Assembly (NCBI GenBank): GCA_036803025.1
Contig: DAIRVC010000001.1
Span: 1 to 63,635, forward strand
DNA length: 63,635 nt
Reading direction: 5' to 3'
Source: DAIRVC01 sp036803025
GTDB taxonomy: Bacteria; Chloroflexota; Anaerolineae; Anaerolineales; E44-bin32
Both the position numbers and the translations under genes were made by a program. Positions 27,648 through 35,625 of this stretch are shown in pieces. The notes beneath the pieces were generated by a model that saw only the letters and a list, made by a program, of their open reading frames with translations, did not search any database and was not told where the DNA came from. Positions within the stretch are counted from its first letter, which is position 1. The number at the start of each line of letters is the position of its first letter.

Positions 27648-28058
27648 ATGGAAATGGAGATCACTTTCCCCGGCGGGGCCCGAGTGGATGCCCAGTTTGG
27701 GGCGTACAGCGTCCGCACCGATCAGCCGCCGCAGGGCGGCGGGGAAGGCTCAGCGCCGTCGCCCTTTGCCTACTTCCTGGCCTCGCTGGGGACGTGCGCC
27801 GGGATCTATGTGCTGAACTTCTGCCGAAAGCGCGGCCTGCCGAGCGAGGGCATTCGCCTGCTGCAGCGCAGCCACACCAATCGGGCCAGCGGCATGGTCG
27901 AGAAGGTCGAGATCGAGATCCAGCTGCCGCAGGGCTTCCCCGAGAAGTACCGCGAGGCGCTCATCCGGGCGGCCGAGCTGTGCGCGGTCAAGAAGCACCT
28001 GGAGAACCCGCCGGCCTTCGAGGTGACCACGCGCAGCCTGACGACCGCACAGGGCTGA
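27648..28058 (+). CDS. OsmC/YhfA-like protein
   Basis: A 136-residue OsmC-fold protein. It has the redox-type cysteine context SLGTCAGIYVLNFCRKRG in the central helix and the second site AELCAVKKHLENPP; the family uses paired cysteines for thiol peroxidase chemistry or as a YhfA-type protein. ATG 27648 is preceded by GGAGA at 7 bases. A TTGACA at 27568 with TAACTT 16 bp later is a possible promoter. It diverges from clpC, which suits a shared stress theme, though this is inference. Confidence 0.85.
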   Translation: MEMEITFPGGARVDAQFGAYSVRTDQPPQGGGEGSAPSPFAYFLASLGTCAGIYVLNFCRKRGLPSEGIRLLQRSHTNRASGMVEKVEIEIQLPQGFPEKYREALIRAAELCAVKKHLENPPAFEVTTRSLTTAQG

Positions 28059-28127
28059 GGCAGGGCAGCGACCGATTCAGGCGCGTCGGCCGACGCCCTT
28101 GCTGTACAATCGCGGTGGAGGTGGGGA

Positions 28128-28892
28128 ATGCGAGCCCGGCGCTCCACCCTGCAGCGCGCCGCGGCAGCCCTCCTGGCGCTCGCCCTCGGCGGCTCACAAC
28201 GCCTGCCCCTGAATGACCCGGCCGCAACCCGGGTCACCGACGGCGATCAAGCCGACTATGCCGAGGCGCGGGCGCGCATGGTCGTCGAGGGGATCGTCGG
28301 CTGGGGGATTGAGGACCCGGACGTGATCGCGGTGATGGGGCGAGTACCGCGCCACGAGTTCGTCCCCGATGAGTACCTCGACCTGGCCTACGCGAATCAC
28401 CCGTTGCCGATCGGTTACGGCCAGACGATTTCCCAGCCCTATATCGTGGCGCTGATGACCCAGGAGCTGGGGGTTCAATCTGGCGATCGCGTGCTGGAGG
28501 TGGGGACCGGCTCCGGCTATCAGGCGGCGGTCCTGGCCGAACTGGGCGCGCAGGTCTACACGATCGAAATCATCGGGGCGCTGGCGGAGACGGCTGCCGA
28601 GCGGCTGGAGCGCTATCCGAATGTGACCACCCGGCACGGGGACGGCTACGGCGGTTGGCCGGAAGAGGCGCCTTTCGAGGCCATCATCGTCACCGCCGCG
28701 CCTGACCATGTGCCGCCGCCGCTTCTGAGCCAGTTGGCAATTGGCGGGCGGCTGGTGATCCCAGTCGGCCCGATCGGGGACTATCAGGAACTCTGGCGCA
28801 TCACGCGCCTTCCGGAGGATCAGATCGAGTCGGTCAGCCTGGGAGGGGTGCGCTTCGTACCTCTGCTGCGCACCGAGAAGGTGTCCGAATAG
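28128..28892 (+). CDS. pcm: Protein-L-isoaspartate O-methyltransferase, probably exported copy
   Basis: A 254-residue PCMT with all core motifs: VPRHEFVP, PLPIGYGQTISQPYIVALM, LEVGTGSGYQAAVL, the closing GGRLVIPVG. Unlike the copy at 7749 it has an N-terminal extension of about 40 residues that begins with Arg-rich MRARRSTLQR followed by a hydrophobic Ala/Leu stretch, like a signal peptide or anchor. An extracytoplasmic PCMT would need a SAM source, so the location is an inference. GGAGGTGGGG precedes the ATG, and TACAAT at 28105-28110 is a possible -10. Confidence 0.88.
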   Translation: MRARRSTLQRAAAALLALALGGSQRLPLNDPAATRVTDGDQADYAEARARMVVEGIVGWGIEDPDVIAVMGRVPRHEFVPDEYLDLAYANHPLPIGYGQTISQPYIVALMTQELGVQSGDRVLEVGTGSGYQAAVLAELGAQVYTIEIIGALAETAAERLERYPNVTTRHGDGYGGWPEEAPFEAIIVTAAPDHVPPPLLSQLAIGGRLVIPVGPIGDYQELWRITRLPEDQIESVSLGGVRFVPLLRTEKVSE

Positions 28893-28917
28893 CACACCCA
28901 AATGCGCGGATGGTCAC

Positions 28918-28946
28918 TTGGGCAGGCCGGCCCCGGTCTCTATACT
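28918..28946 (+). promoter_or_regulatory. bfr promoter
   Basis: TTGGGC (28918-28923), 17 bp, TATACT (28941-28946), about 45 bp upstream of the bacterioferritin ATG. Confidence 0.55.
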
Positions 28947-28991
28947 TGCAGGCAGCCATACCGATTACGTGTGTGAACAAGGAGCGAAGCC

Positions 28992-29465
28992 ATGAAGGGC
29001 GACCCCAAAGTCATCGAAGTCCTCAATCAACTGCTGGCCGACGAACTGACCGCCATCAACCAGTACATCCTGCATTCCGAGATGTGCGCCAACTGGGGCT
29101 ACGATCGCTTGCACGAGGCGATCGAGAAGCAGGCCATCGAGGAGATGGGCCACGCCGAGCAGCATATCGCTCGCATCCTCTACTTGGAGGGCATGCCGAT
29201 CGTCTCCAAGCTCAATCCGCTGAAGATCGGCTCGACCATCCCCGAGATGATCGCTGTGGACCTGCAGGCCGAGGCCGATGCGATCAAGGCCTACAACGCC
29301 GGCATCAAGGTGGCGATGAGCGCCGGCGACGAGGGCTCGGCCGAGATGCTGCGCAAGATCGTCCAGGATGAAGAACGCCACGCCGATTGGAACGAGGCCC
29401 AGCGCGATCAGATTGGACACATGGGCGTCGAGAACTACCTGGCCACCCAGAACGCCGAAAAGTAG
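28992..29465 (+). CDS. bfr: Bacterioferritin
   Basis: A 157-residue four-helix iron-storage protein. All ferroxidase ligands are visible: Glu18, Glu51 and His54 in EEMGHAEQH, Glu94 in the QAEADAI helix, and Glu127 and His130 in DEERHADW. Met52, the heme-binding residue that separates bacterioferritin from ferritin, is present. It oxidises Fe(II) and stores ferric mineral in a 24-mer shell. GGAG is 7 bases before the ATG. No bacterioferritin-associated ferredoxin gene is next to it. Confidence 0.96.
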   Translation: MKGDPKVIEVLNQLLADELTAINQYILHSEMCANWGYDRLHEAIEKQAIEEMGHAEQHIARILYLEGMPIVSKLNPLKIGSTIPEMIAVDLQAEADAIKAYNAGIKVAMSAGDEGSAEMLRKIVQDEERHADWNEAQRDQIGHMGVENYLATQNAEK

Positions 29466-29490
29466 CCGCCGCCTCTTGGTGGACGAAACG

Positions 29491-29512
29491 GGGACGGGCA
29501 GGAGCCCGTCCC
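29491..29512. terminator. Hairpin terminator after bfr
   Basis: GGGACGGGC/GCCCGTCCC, a perfect 9-bp stem with a 4-nt loop, followed by TATTTCATT. It sits between the convergent bfr and membrane spermidine-synthase-like genes. Confidence 0.7.
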
Positions 29513-29535
29513 TATTTCATTGCCAGGCGGGCCGG

Positions 29536-31923
29536 CTAGGCGGGATCCGGCGCGGCGAGATGGGCGACGAGATACGCACCCGCCCCGGCCAGGAGTGCCG
29601 CCGTCAATCCGGCGTCGAGAGCCAGCGTCGCCGCCAACACGCCGCCCACCCCGCTGGAGGCGCCGTTAACCCCCCAAGCCCACGGCAATAGGGAAGGTGC
29701 GCGGGCTTCCACTTTGCGCAGGCCGGCGGCAAACGGCACACCCATCAGGAGCCCGGCGGGGAAGACGGCCGCCGAGGCGAGCAGCAGTCTGGCGGCCAGG
29801 GACCAGCCCAGACCAAGCTCGATCAGACCCGGCAGGGCCAGCGCGGTCAGGCAGAGCGTCAGCGTCAACGCAGCCAAGGCCGGACGCAGACGCAGGCGAG
29901 GCGCCAGCACTTGACTTCCGATCCCGGAGGCGAGCAGCAGAACCGAGAGCACGACCCCGGCCGTCAGGGTAGGGCGGTCGAGAAGCAATGTCAGGCGTTG
30001 GATGAGGGGGACCTCCACCAGCAGATAGCCCGCGCCCAACGCGCTGAAGTACACGCCCAGCCGGGCCCACCCGGGTGCGAGGTTGGACACGGATCGACGG
30101 CCGTCGGAGGGCGGGATGCGCCTGAGCAGCCACAGCGGGATGATCACGAGCGGGAGGGAGATGGCCAGCATCAGGCCCAGCAGAAGCATCAGGACCAGGT
30201 AGCCGCTGCCGCCGAACGGCTGCCAGGTCCGGCCGAGGCCTGCCAGCACCGCCGGGGTCTGTCGCCAACGGAAGAAATGGAAGAAGAAGGGCCGATCGTC
30301 CGTTGCGGGTGCAAGGTTGAATTCGTAGCCGGCGACTGTCGAGGACGGATCGGTCAGCAGCGAGGCGGCCAGTGCGTGGTAGCGATCTTCGGGCAGGCGA
30401 TTGAAGCGATTGACCTCGTCCTCGGTCAGGCCGGGGAAGACCATGGGGTCGTAGGCGTTCTGCTCCATGAAGTTGCGCGTGACGGCGATCTCCTCCGGCT
30501 GCCAGGCGCGCAGTGCAACCAGGATCGTGGCGGTGCGCATGCTGCGAAAGGCGATCAGATGCTCGGCCGGGCGCTCGATGCCGGCGCGGTCCAGCGCGGC
30601 CAGGATGGTCGTCAGCGCGCGAATCGACTCGCTGGGCGGGGTCTGAAGCCAGCGTGTAAGGACCAATACACCATCCGGGGCGAGGCGGTCCAGCGCCTGC
30701 TCGATCGCTTCGACGGTCAGCGTGAAGTCCTCCGCCAGGCTGAATGCGCCGGAGCTGACCGGGTGATACGGATCACTCAAGCAAAACTGAACGACATCAA
30801 AGGCGGCGCCGCTCAGTTGAAGCGCCCCGCGGCTCGAGCGGGGAAGGACCTCGACCTGCGGCTGCATGATCAATTCGCGTGTGTAGCGCCCATACCGCCC
30901 GCGCAGTAGTTCGTCGACCAGCGGTTCGTCGGTCGGCAGGCTCACGTGGGCTGCGCCAGCGCCGAGGGCCATGAGGGCATCCAGTCCGGCGCCGGGATCG
31001 AGCAGCAGCGTGCGCGCACCGGGTCTGAGGCGGTAGACCAGCGCGGCGGGAAGGCGGCCGGCCAGGTCGATGATTAGCGGATCGCTGGGGAACGCGGCCG
31101 TAAGCGGAATCGGCCCGTCGCCGTCGAGGAAGAGGGCTGCCTGTACGGGCAAGGTACTGGGGGCCAGGAGACTGAGCCCAGGCAGAACGTGGATGCCCGG
31201 GCCTTCGACGACGTCCAGGCGTGCTGAGGCGCTCCAATCCGAGATGGTGAGCTGAGCCCCCTGGGCCAGGCGCGCCGCGCTGAGCGGCTTGTAAGGCGAC
31301 AGGCGCAGGCTCAGCCATGACGGCGAGGCGGCCATCGCCACGAGGCACAGCACCGCCGCGGTGCCGGCGGCCAGTGCGCTCGAACGCCGCGCGGGGAAGC
31401 AACTTGAGCCCAGGAACGCGGCCGCGGCCGAGGCCAGGACCACTCCCTCGGGGGGCAGGCTGCTCAGCAGGATCAGGGCGCCGGCGCATCCCAGTGCCGC
31501 GCCGATCAGGTTGGCGGCGTAGACGCGGTGCAGAGCTCCCCCGGCCGTCGTCAGGCCGATGGCGACGATCCAACCGACCATGACGAAGGGCACACCGGCG
31601 GCCAGGAAGTAGACGGCCAGTATCACCACCTGCGTCCCATCCCAGGCCAGATTGTAGGAGTCGAACGGCAGCCAGTTGATGACGGCGTAGGCGAGCAGGA
31701 TGGCCGCGCCCAGCGCCGCCGACAAGACAGCCGGCGACGCATGGCGGCGGCGAACGGTGACCAGGAGTCCGCTGGCGGCACTGGCCAGGACTGCCAGGCT
31801 GACGACGACGAAGGCGAAGTGGTGGAACTGCTGGATGGCGAAGAGGCGTGTCAGCGTGATCTCGAAGGCCAATCCCGCGGCAGAGACGACAGCCACTCCC
31901 AGAATGGACCGAGGTCGGATCAC
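29536..31923 (-). CDS. Membrane spermidine-synthase-like protein
   Basis: A 795-residue protein starting at GTG 31923. The N-terminus has about six membrane helices, beginning with the family opening GLAFEITLTRLFAIQQFHHFAFV. A central Rossmann domain (about 320-480) resembles the SpeE fold with RTLLLDPGAGLDALMAL and FDVVQFCLSDPY. It continues to LAPATDDRPFFFHFF and ends in about seven further helices. Proteins of this kind are often called fused spermidine synthases, but the conserved catalytic Asp residues of polyamine synthases are not evident and the substrate is unknown. It lies 58 bp downstream of moaA and may be co-transcribed. Confidence 0.75.
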   Translation of the reverse strand: MIRPRSILGVAVVSAAGLAFEITLTRLFAIQQFHHFAFVVVSLAVLASAASGLLVTVRRRHASPAVLSAALGAAILLAYAVINWLPFDSYNLAWDGTQVVILAVYFLAAGVPFVMVGWIVAIGLTTAGGALHRVYAANLIGAALGCAGALILLSSLPPEGVVLASAAAAFLGSSCFPARRSSALAAGTAAVLCLVAMAASPSWLSLRLSPYKPLSAARLAQGAQLTISDWSASARLDVVEGPGIHVLPGLSLLAPSTLPVQAALFLDGDGPIPLTAAFPSDPLIIDLAGRLPAALVYRLRPGARTLLLDPGAGLDALMALGAGAAHVSLPTDEPLVDELLRGRYGRYTRELIMQPQVEVLPRSSRGALQLSGAAFDVVQFCLSDPYHPVSSGAFSLAEDFTLTVEAIEQALDRLAPDGVLVLTRWLQTPPSESIRALTTILAALDRAGIERPAEHLIAFRSMRTATILVALRAWQPEEIAVTRNFMEQNAYDPMVFPGLTEDEVNRFNRLPEDRYHALAASLLTDPSSTVAGYEFNLAPATDDRPFFFHFFRWRQTPAVLAGLGRTWQPFGGSGYLVLMLLLGLMLAISLPLVIIPLWLLRRIPPSDGRRSVSNLAPGWARLGVYFSALGAGYLLVEVPLIQRLTLLLDRPTLTAGVVLSVLLLASGIGSQVLAPRLRLRPALAALTLTLCLTALALPGLIELGLGWSLAARLLLASAAVFPAGLLMGVPFAAGLRKVEARAPSLLPWAWGVNGASSGVGGVLAATLALDAGLTAALLAGAGAYLVAHLAAPDPA

Positions 31924-31981
31924 GGGCAATCCATCAGATTGGCTCAGCAGCCCGCCGTGCGACGGCCGGGCGGCCCGAATG

Positions 31982-32992
31982 TCAGCCGCCGATCTCGCAC
32001 ATGTGCAGGTCGTTCGCCAGCCAGCCGCGGTCGAGCCTGTGCCCCTCGGGCTTGGCGGCGACGGCCTGCAGGAGAAGAGGTTCGAGCGGCAGCCCGGAGT
32101 GCAGCGCCTCGCGAATCGAGAAGTCCACGCCGGACAGCAGACACGGCCGCAGACGGCCATCAGATGTCAGGCGCAGGCGATTGCAGGCGTGGCAGAAGCG
32201 CTCGCCGAGCGGCGCGATGAATCCGACCGTACCCTTAGCGCCGCGCAACCGGTAGCTGCGCGCCGGTCCGCCGCCCGGGGGAGCTTCTGACGATTCGAGA
32301 GCCAGGCTCGCCATGCGGCGGCGCATCTCATCGACCGGCAGGAAGCGGTCGCCCGCAGCCGGATAATCGGCGCCCCAGTCGCCCTGATTGCCGATCGGCA
32401 TCAATTCAATGAAGCGAACATGCCAGGGGTGCTCGACCGTCGTCAGCGCCAGATCGACCAGTTCGTCGTCGTTCAGGCCGCGCACGACGACGACATTCAG
32501 CTTGAGCGGCGTCAGCCCGGCAGTCTCGGCTGCAGCCAGCCCGTCCAGAACGCGCCTCAGGTCGCCGCCGCGTGTGATCTTGCGAAAGCGCTCGGGCTGA
32601 AGGCTGTCCAGGCTGACGTTGACGCGCCGCAGCCCGGCGCGCGCCAGTTCCTGCGCCATGCCGGCCAGGCGCTGGCCGTTGGTCGTCAGGCTGACCTCCT
32701 CCACGCCGTCGATGCCGGCGATGGACTCGATCAAGCCGGTCAGGCCCGGGCGCAGCGTCGGCTCGCCGCCCGTCAGGCGGACTCGGCGGACGCCCAGGCG
32801 CGCCGCAGCCCGCGCGACGCGCAGGATCTCCTCGTCCGTCAACGGCTCAACGGCGGTCGGCCTGCGCGGGCCGGGTGTGCAGTAGACGCAGCGCAGGTCG
32901 CAGCGAGCGGTGACGGACACACGCAGGTAGTCGATGACGCGGCCGTAGCCGTCGCGCAGGTCAGCTGGTTGCGATCGTGGGTCGTTGATCAT
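31982..32992 (-). CDS. moaA: GTP 3',8-cyclase (molybdenum cofactor biosynthesis)
   Basis: A 336-residue radical SAM enzyme for the first step of molybdopterin synthesis. The N-terminal cluster motif is CDLRCVYC (Cys31, 35, 38) and the C-terminal cluster CHACNRLRLTSDGRLRPCL. VRLTGGEPTLR, NVSLDSL and the closing Gly-Gly dipeptide that MoaA needs are present. ATG 32992 begins the conserved DGYGRVIDYLRVSVT region; upstream in-frame residues are not family-like. The TACAAT at 33037-33042 (minus strand) is a candidate -10. No other moa genes are in the window. Confidence 0.95.
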   Translation of the reverse strand: MINDPRSQPADLRDGYGRVIDYLRVSVTARCDLRCVYCTPGPRRPTAVEPLTDEEILRVARAAARLGVRRVRLTGGEPTLRPGLTGLIESIAGIDGVEEVSLTTNGQRLAGMAQELARAGLRRVNVSLDSLQPERFRKITRGGDLRRVLDGLAAAETAGLTPLKLNVVVVRGLNDDELVDLALTTVEHPWHVRFIELMPIGNQGDWGADYPAAGDRFLPVDEMRRRMASLALESSEAPPGGGPARSYRLRGAKGTVGFIAPLGERFCHACNRLRLTSDGRLRPCLLSGVDFSIREALHSGLPLEPLLLQAVAAKPEGHRLDRGWLANDLHMCEIGG

Positions 32993-33097
32993 GAATACAC
33001 TGCGGCCCCGCCGGGCCGACCCGGCGGACCGAACTGATTGTAACGCCGGCGCAGTCAGGCGCGGCATGATGGATATCCCGGCGAGCGGCGACGAGGC

Positions 33098-35197
33098 TCA
33101 CGCGGAGCGCAGCAGCCGGGCTGAATTGGCCATGACGAACAGGTCGGGAATCGATTGTCCGGCCGCCGCCGCCACCGGTGGGAGCAGGCCGAAGGCCGCC
33201 AGACCGATGCCGAGCAGGTTATAGACAACGCCTAACGCCAGGTTCTGCTGGATGACTCGGAACGTGCGCCGCCCCAGCCGGACGGCTTCGGGCACGGCGC
33301 GCCAATCGTCGCTCATCAAGGCCACGTCGGCCGCCTCCAGCGCGGCGTCGGTACCGGCCACGCCCATGGCGATGCCGACATCGGCCTGCGCCAGCGCCGG
33401 GGCGTCGTTGACGCCGTCACCCAGCATCAGGACGGTCCGGCCGCTGGCCTGCAGCTCGCGCACCACGGCGATCTTGTCGGCCGGGAGCATCTCAGCCCGG
33501 TAGTCGACCTGCAGCGTCTCGGCCAGGCTGCGGGCGGTGCTCTCGGTATCGCCGGTCAGCAGGAGCATGTGCTCGATGCCCAGCCCCCGAAGCTCCTCCA
33601 GGGACCGACGCACCTCTGGGCGCAGCGTGTCGGCGACGGCCAGCGCGCCGATGGTCTGATGACCGTGAGCTACGTAGAAGACGGTCTTGCCGGCCGCCTC
33701 CCAGGCGCGTATCTGACCGTCGGGGTCAGGCAGGGGCAGGCCGCGCTCGGCCAGCAGGCGTCGGCTGCCGACGATCAGGTCCATGCCCCTCCAGACCGTC
33801 CGCACGCCCAGGCCCGGCAGGGCTTCAAATACCTGCTCGTCGCCTGTGTCGTGGGCCGGCCCGGGCGCGGCGCGGCGCACGGCCGCGGCGATGGGATGCT
33901 CGGAGTGCCGTTCGGCCGCGGCGGCCAACTCCAGGATCTGCTCGGACGAGCGACCGTCGAACGCCAGTGCGTCGGTCACGCTCGGTATGCCCAGCGTCAG
34001 CGTCCCGGTCTTGTCCATCACGAGCGTGTCGACGCGGGCCAGGAGCTCGAGGTAGCGGCCGCCCTTGATCAGGATGCCGGCGCGCGCCGCCCGGCCGACA
34101 GCGGCAATCACAGCCGTCGGGGTAGCCAGGGCGACCACACAGGCGCAGGCAACCAACAGCACGGCGACGGCGGCACTTGGATCGCGCCCGATGGCGTAGG
34201 TCACCGCCGCGGCCGAGGCGACGATCGGGATGTACCAGGCCGTAAAGCGGTCAGCCAGTCGCTGGACGGGCGCCTTGTTGGCTTCGGCCTGCTCGACCAG
34301 GCGAACGATGCGGCCGAGCGTCGTGTCGGCGCCGACGCGCGTGACGCGGACCTGGAGGGCGCCGCCGTGGACGATCGTTCCGGCGAAGACCGACTGACCT
34401 GGACCGCGTTCGACGGGGAGGCTCTCGCCGGTGATCGGGGATTGGTCGACCGCAGCCCGGCCGGAGGCGACCAGGCCGTCGGCCGGGACGCGTTCACCCG
34501 GCCGGACCACAAGCAGCTCGCCGGCGCGCAATTCGCCCGCCGGTCGATCGACTTGACCGTCTTCCGTGAGCACGTGAGCGGCGGGCGGGGCCAGGTCCAT
34601 CAGCGTTCGGATCGCCTGTCGAGAGCGCTCCGTTGTGACGCCCTCCAGGTAGTCGGCGACGCGCATGAAGAACACGATCACCACGGCCGCCAATGTCTCG
34701 CCCGCCGCCAGCGCGCCGACCACGCCCAAGGTCATCAGCGCGTGTGCGGTCACCTGGCGATGCCAGAGCGCCCGTGCCACGTTGACGAAAATCGGGGCGC
34801 CGCCCAGGGCGACTGCGGCCAGCGGAACCCAGGCCGGCAGGCCACCCAACGCGGTCTCGAGAAGGCCAAGCCGCTCGCCGAGCACCTCGACCGTAATCAG
34901 CAGGGTAACCAGCCCGGCAAACAGCCAGCCGGCACGGCCGAGGGCCTTGGCCGGGTCGACGCGCGCTGGTGTGGCCGGGGACTGGACGCCGTAGCCGGAG
35001 CGCAGCACGGCGGCGCGGATCTCGTCGGGTGTGACTAGGCCGGGGTCGTAGCGCACTTCCAACCGCTCAGCGGCGAGCAGTGCGTGCGCCTCGGTGATTC
35101 CCGGCAGTTGGCGGACGGCGGACTCGACGTGCATCACGCACTCGGCGCAATCCATGCCGGTCACGCCCAACCTCAGGTCCTGCGCCGTGCCGGACAT
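33098..35197 (-). CDS. Heavy-metal P1B-type ATPase with CAC membrane motif
   Basis: A 699-residue metal exporter. An N-terminal HMA domain has GMDCAEC (Cys17, Cys20). Membrane helices follow, with an actuator domain TGES, a phosphorylation site DKTGT (Asp395), an SEHP motif, and GDGVNDAPALAQAD in the hinge. The membrane motif that is usually CPC reads CAC (351-353), and the last helix region reads QSIPDLFVMANSARLL. Its start overlaps the stop of the arsR-type gene (TGATG), so the two are coupled. The regulator type suggests Cd, Pb or Zn rather than Cu, but the specificity is not settled. Confidence 0.88.
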   Translation of the reverse strand: MSGTAQDLRLGVTGMDCAECVMHVESAVRQLPGITEAHALLAAERLEVRYDPGLVTPDEIRAAVLRSGYGVQSPATPARVDPAKALGRAGWLFAGLVTLLITVEVLGERLGLLETALGGLPAWVPLAAVALGGAPIFVNVARALWHRQVTAHALMTLGVVGALAAGETLAAVVIVFFMRVADYLEGVTTERSRQAIRTLMDLAPPAAHVLTEDGQVDRPAGELRAGELLVVRPGERVPADGLVASGRAAVDQSPITGESLPVERGPGQSVFAGTIVHGGALQVRVTRVGADTTLGRIVRLVEQAEANKAPVQRLADRFTAWYIPIVASAAAVTYAIGRDPSAAVAVLLVACACVVALATPTAVIAAVGRAARAGILIKGGRYLELLARVDTLVMDKTGTLTLGIPSVTDALAFDGRSSEQILELAAAAERHSEHPIAAAVRRAAPGPAHDTGDEQVFEALPGLGVRTVWRGMDLIVGSRRLLAERGLPLPDPDGQIRAWEAAGKTVFYVAHGHQTIGALAVADTLRPEVRRSLEELRGLGIEHMLLLTGDTESTARSLAETLQVDYRAEMLPADKIAVVRELQASGRTVLMLGDGVNDAPALAQADVGIAMGVAGTDAALEAADVALMSDDWRAVPEAVRLGRRTFRVIQQNLALGVVYNLLGIGLAAFGLLPPVAAAAGQSIPDLFVMANSARLLRSA

Positions 35198-35553
35198 CAG
35201 CGCCTCGCCTGTGATGAGCGCAACTCGGCCGGTTGATAGCGCGGGCAGGCATCGATCTGCGGGCCGGTGCGCCGCAGGAGGCGGTCGATCTGCTCCAGGA
35301 GGGTGCGCACATCCGGATCGGCCAGGGCGTAGTACACAAAACGACCCTGCGGACGGGCGCTGACCAGGCCGCAATCGCGCAGGCAGGCCAGGTGGTTGGA
35401 GACGTTCGGCTGTGTCAGGCCGGTCTCTTCGACCAGGTCGGAGACGCAGGCCGGCCCGCGTCGCAGCGCCTGCAGGATGGCCAGGCGGGAGGGCTCGGCC
35501 AGGCCTTGAAGGAGATGGGCGCGGGTCTCCGGGCGAATCGGGCTGCGGGTCAT
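35197..35553 (-). CDS. ArsR/SmtB-family metal sensor, CmtR-like
   Basis: A 118-residue winged-helix repressor. The recognition helix region TQPNVSNHLACLRDCGLV carries Cys57 and Cys61, the same pair and numbering as the Cd/Pb sensor CmtR of Mycobacterium, and Cys103 near the C-terminus matches CmtR Cys102. It has no ArsR-type ELCVCDL site. It should repress itself and the coupled P-type ATPase until metal binds. A TATAAT at 35561-35566 lies 7 bases before the ATG, so the transcript is probably leaderless or nearly so. Confidence 0.85.
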   Translation of the reverse strand: MTRSPIRPETRAHLLQGLAEPSRLAILQALRRGPACVSDLVEETGLTQPNVSNHLACLRDCGLVSARPQGRFVYYALADPDVRTLLEQIDRLLRRTGPQIDACPRYQPAELRSSQARR

Positions 35554-35560
35554 GCCCCGG

Positions 35561-35566
35561 ATTATA
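35561..35566 (-). promoter_or_regulatory. -10 box of the arsR-type/ATPase operon
   Basis: TATAAT on the minus strand 7 bp before the regulator start codon. The operator should overlap it, but no clear dyad is seen. Confidence 0.5.
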
Positions 35567-35625
35567 TCAGGGTCGAATGATGTGTTCTCCGCCGGCGATT
35601 CAGCCAGGCGGCCGGGCGGGCGGTC

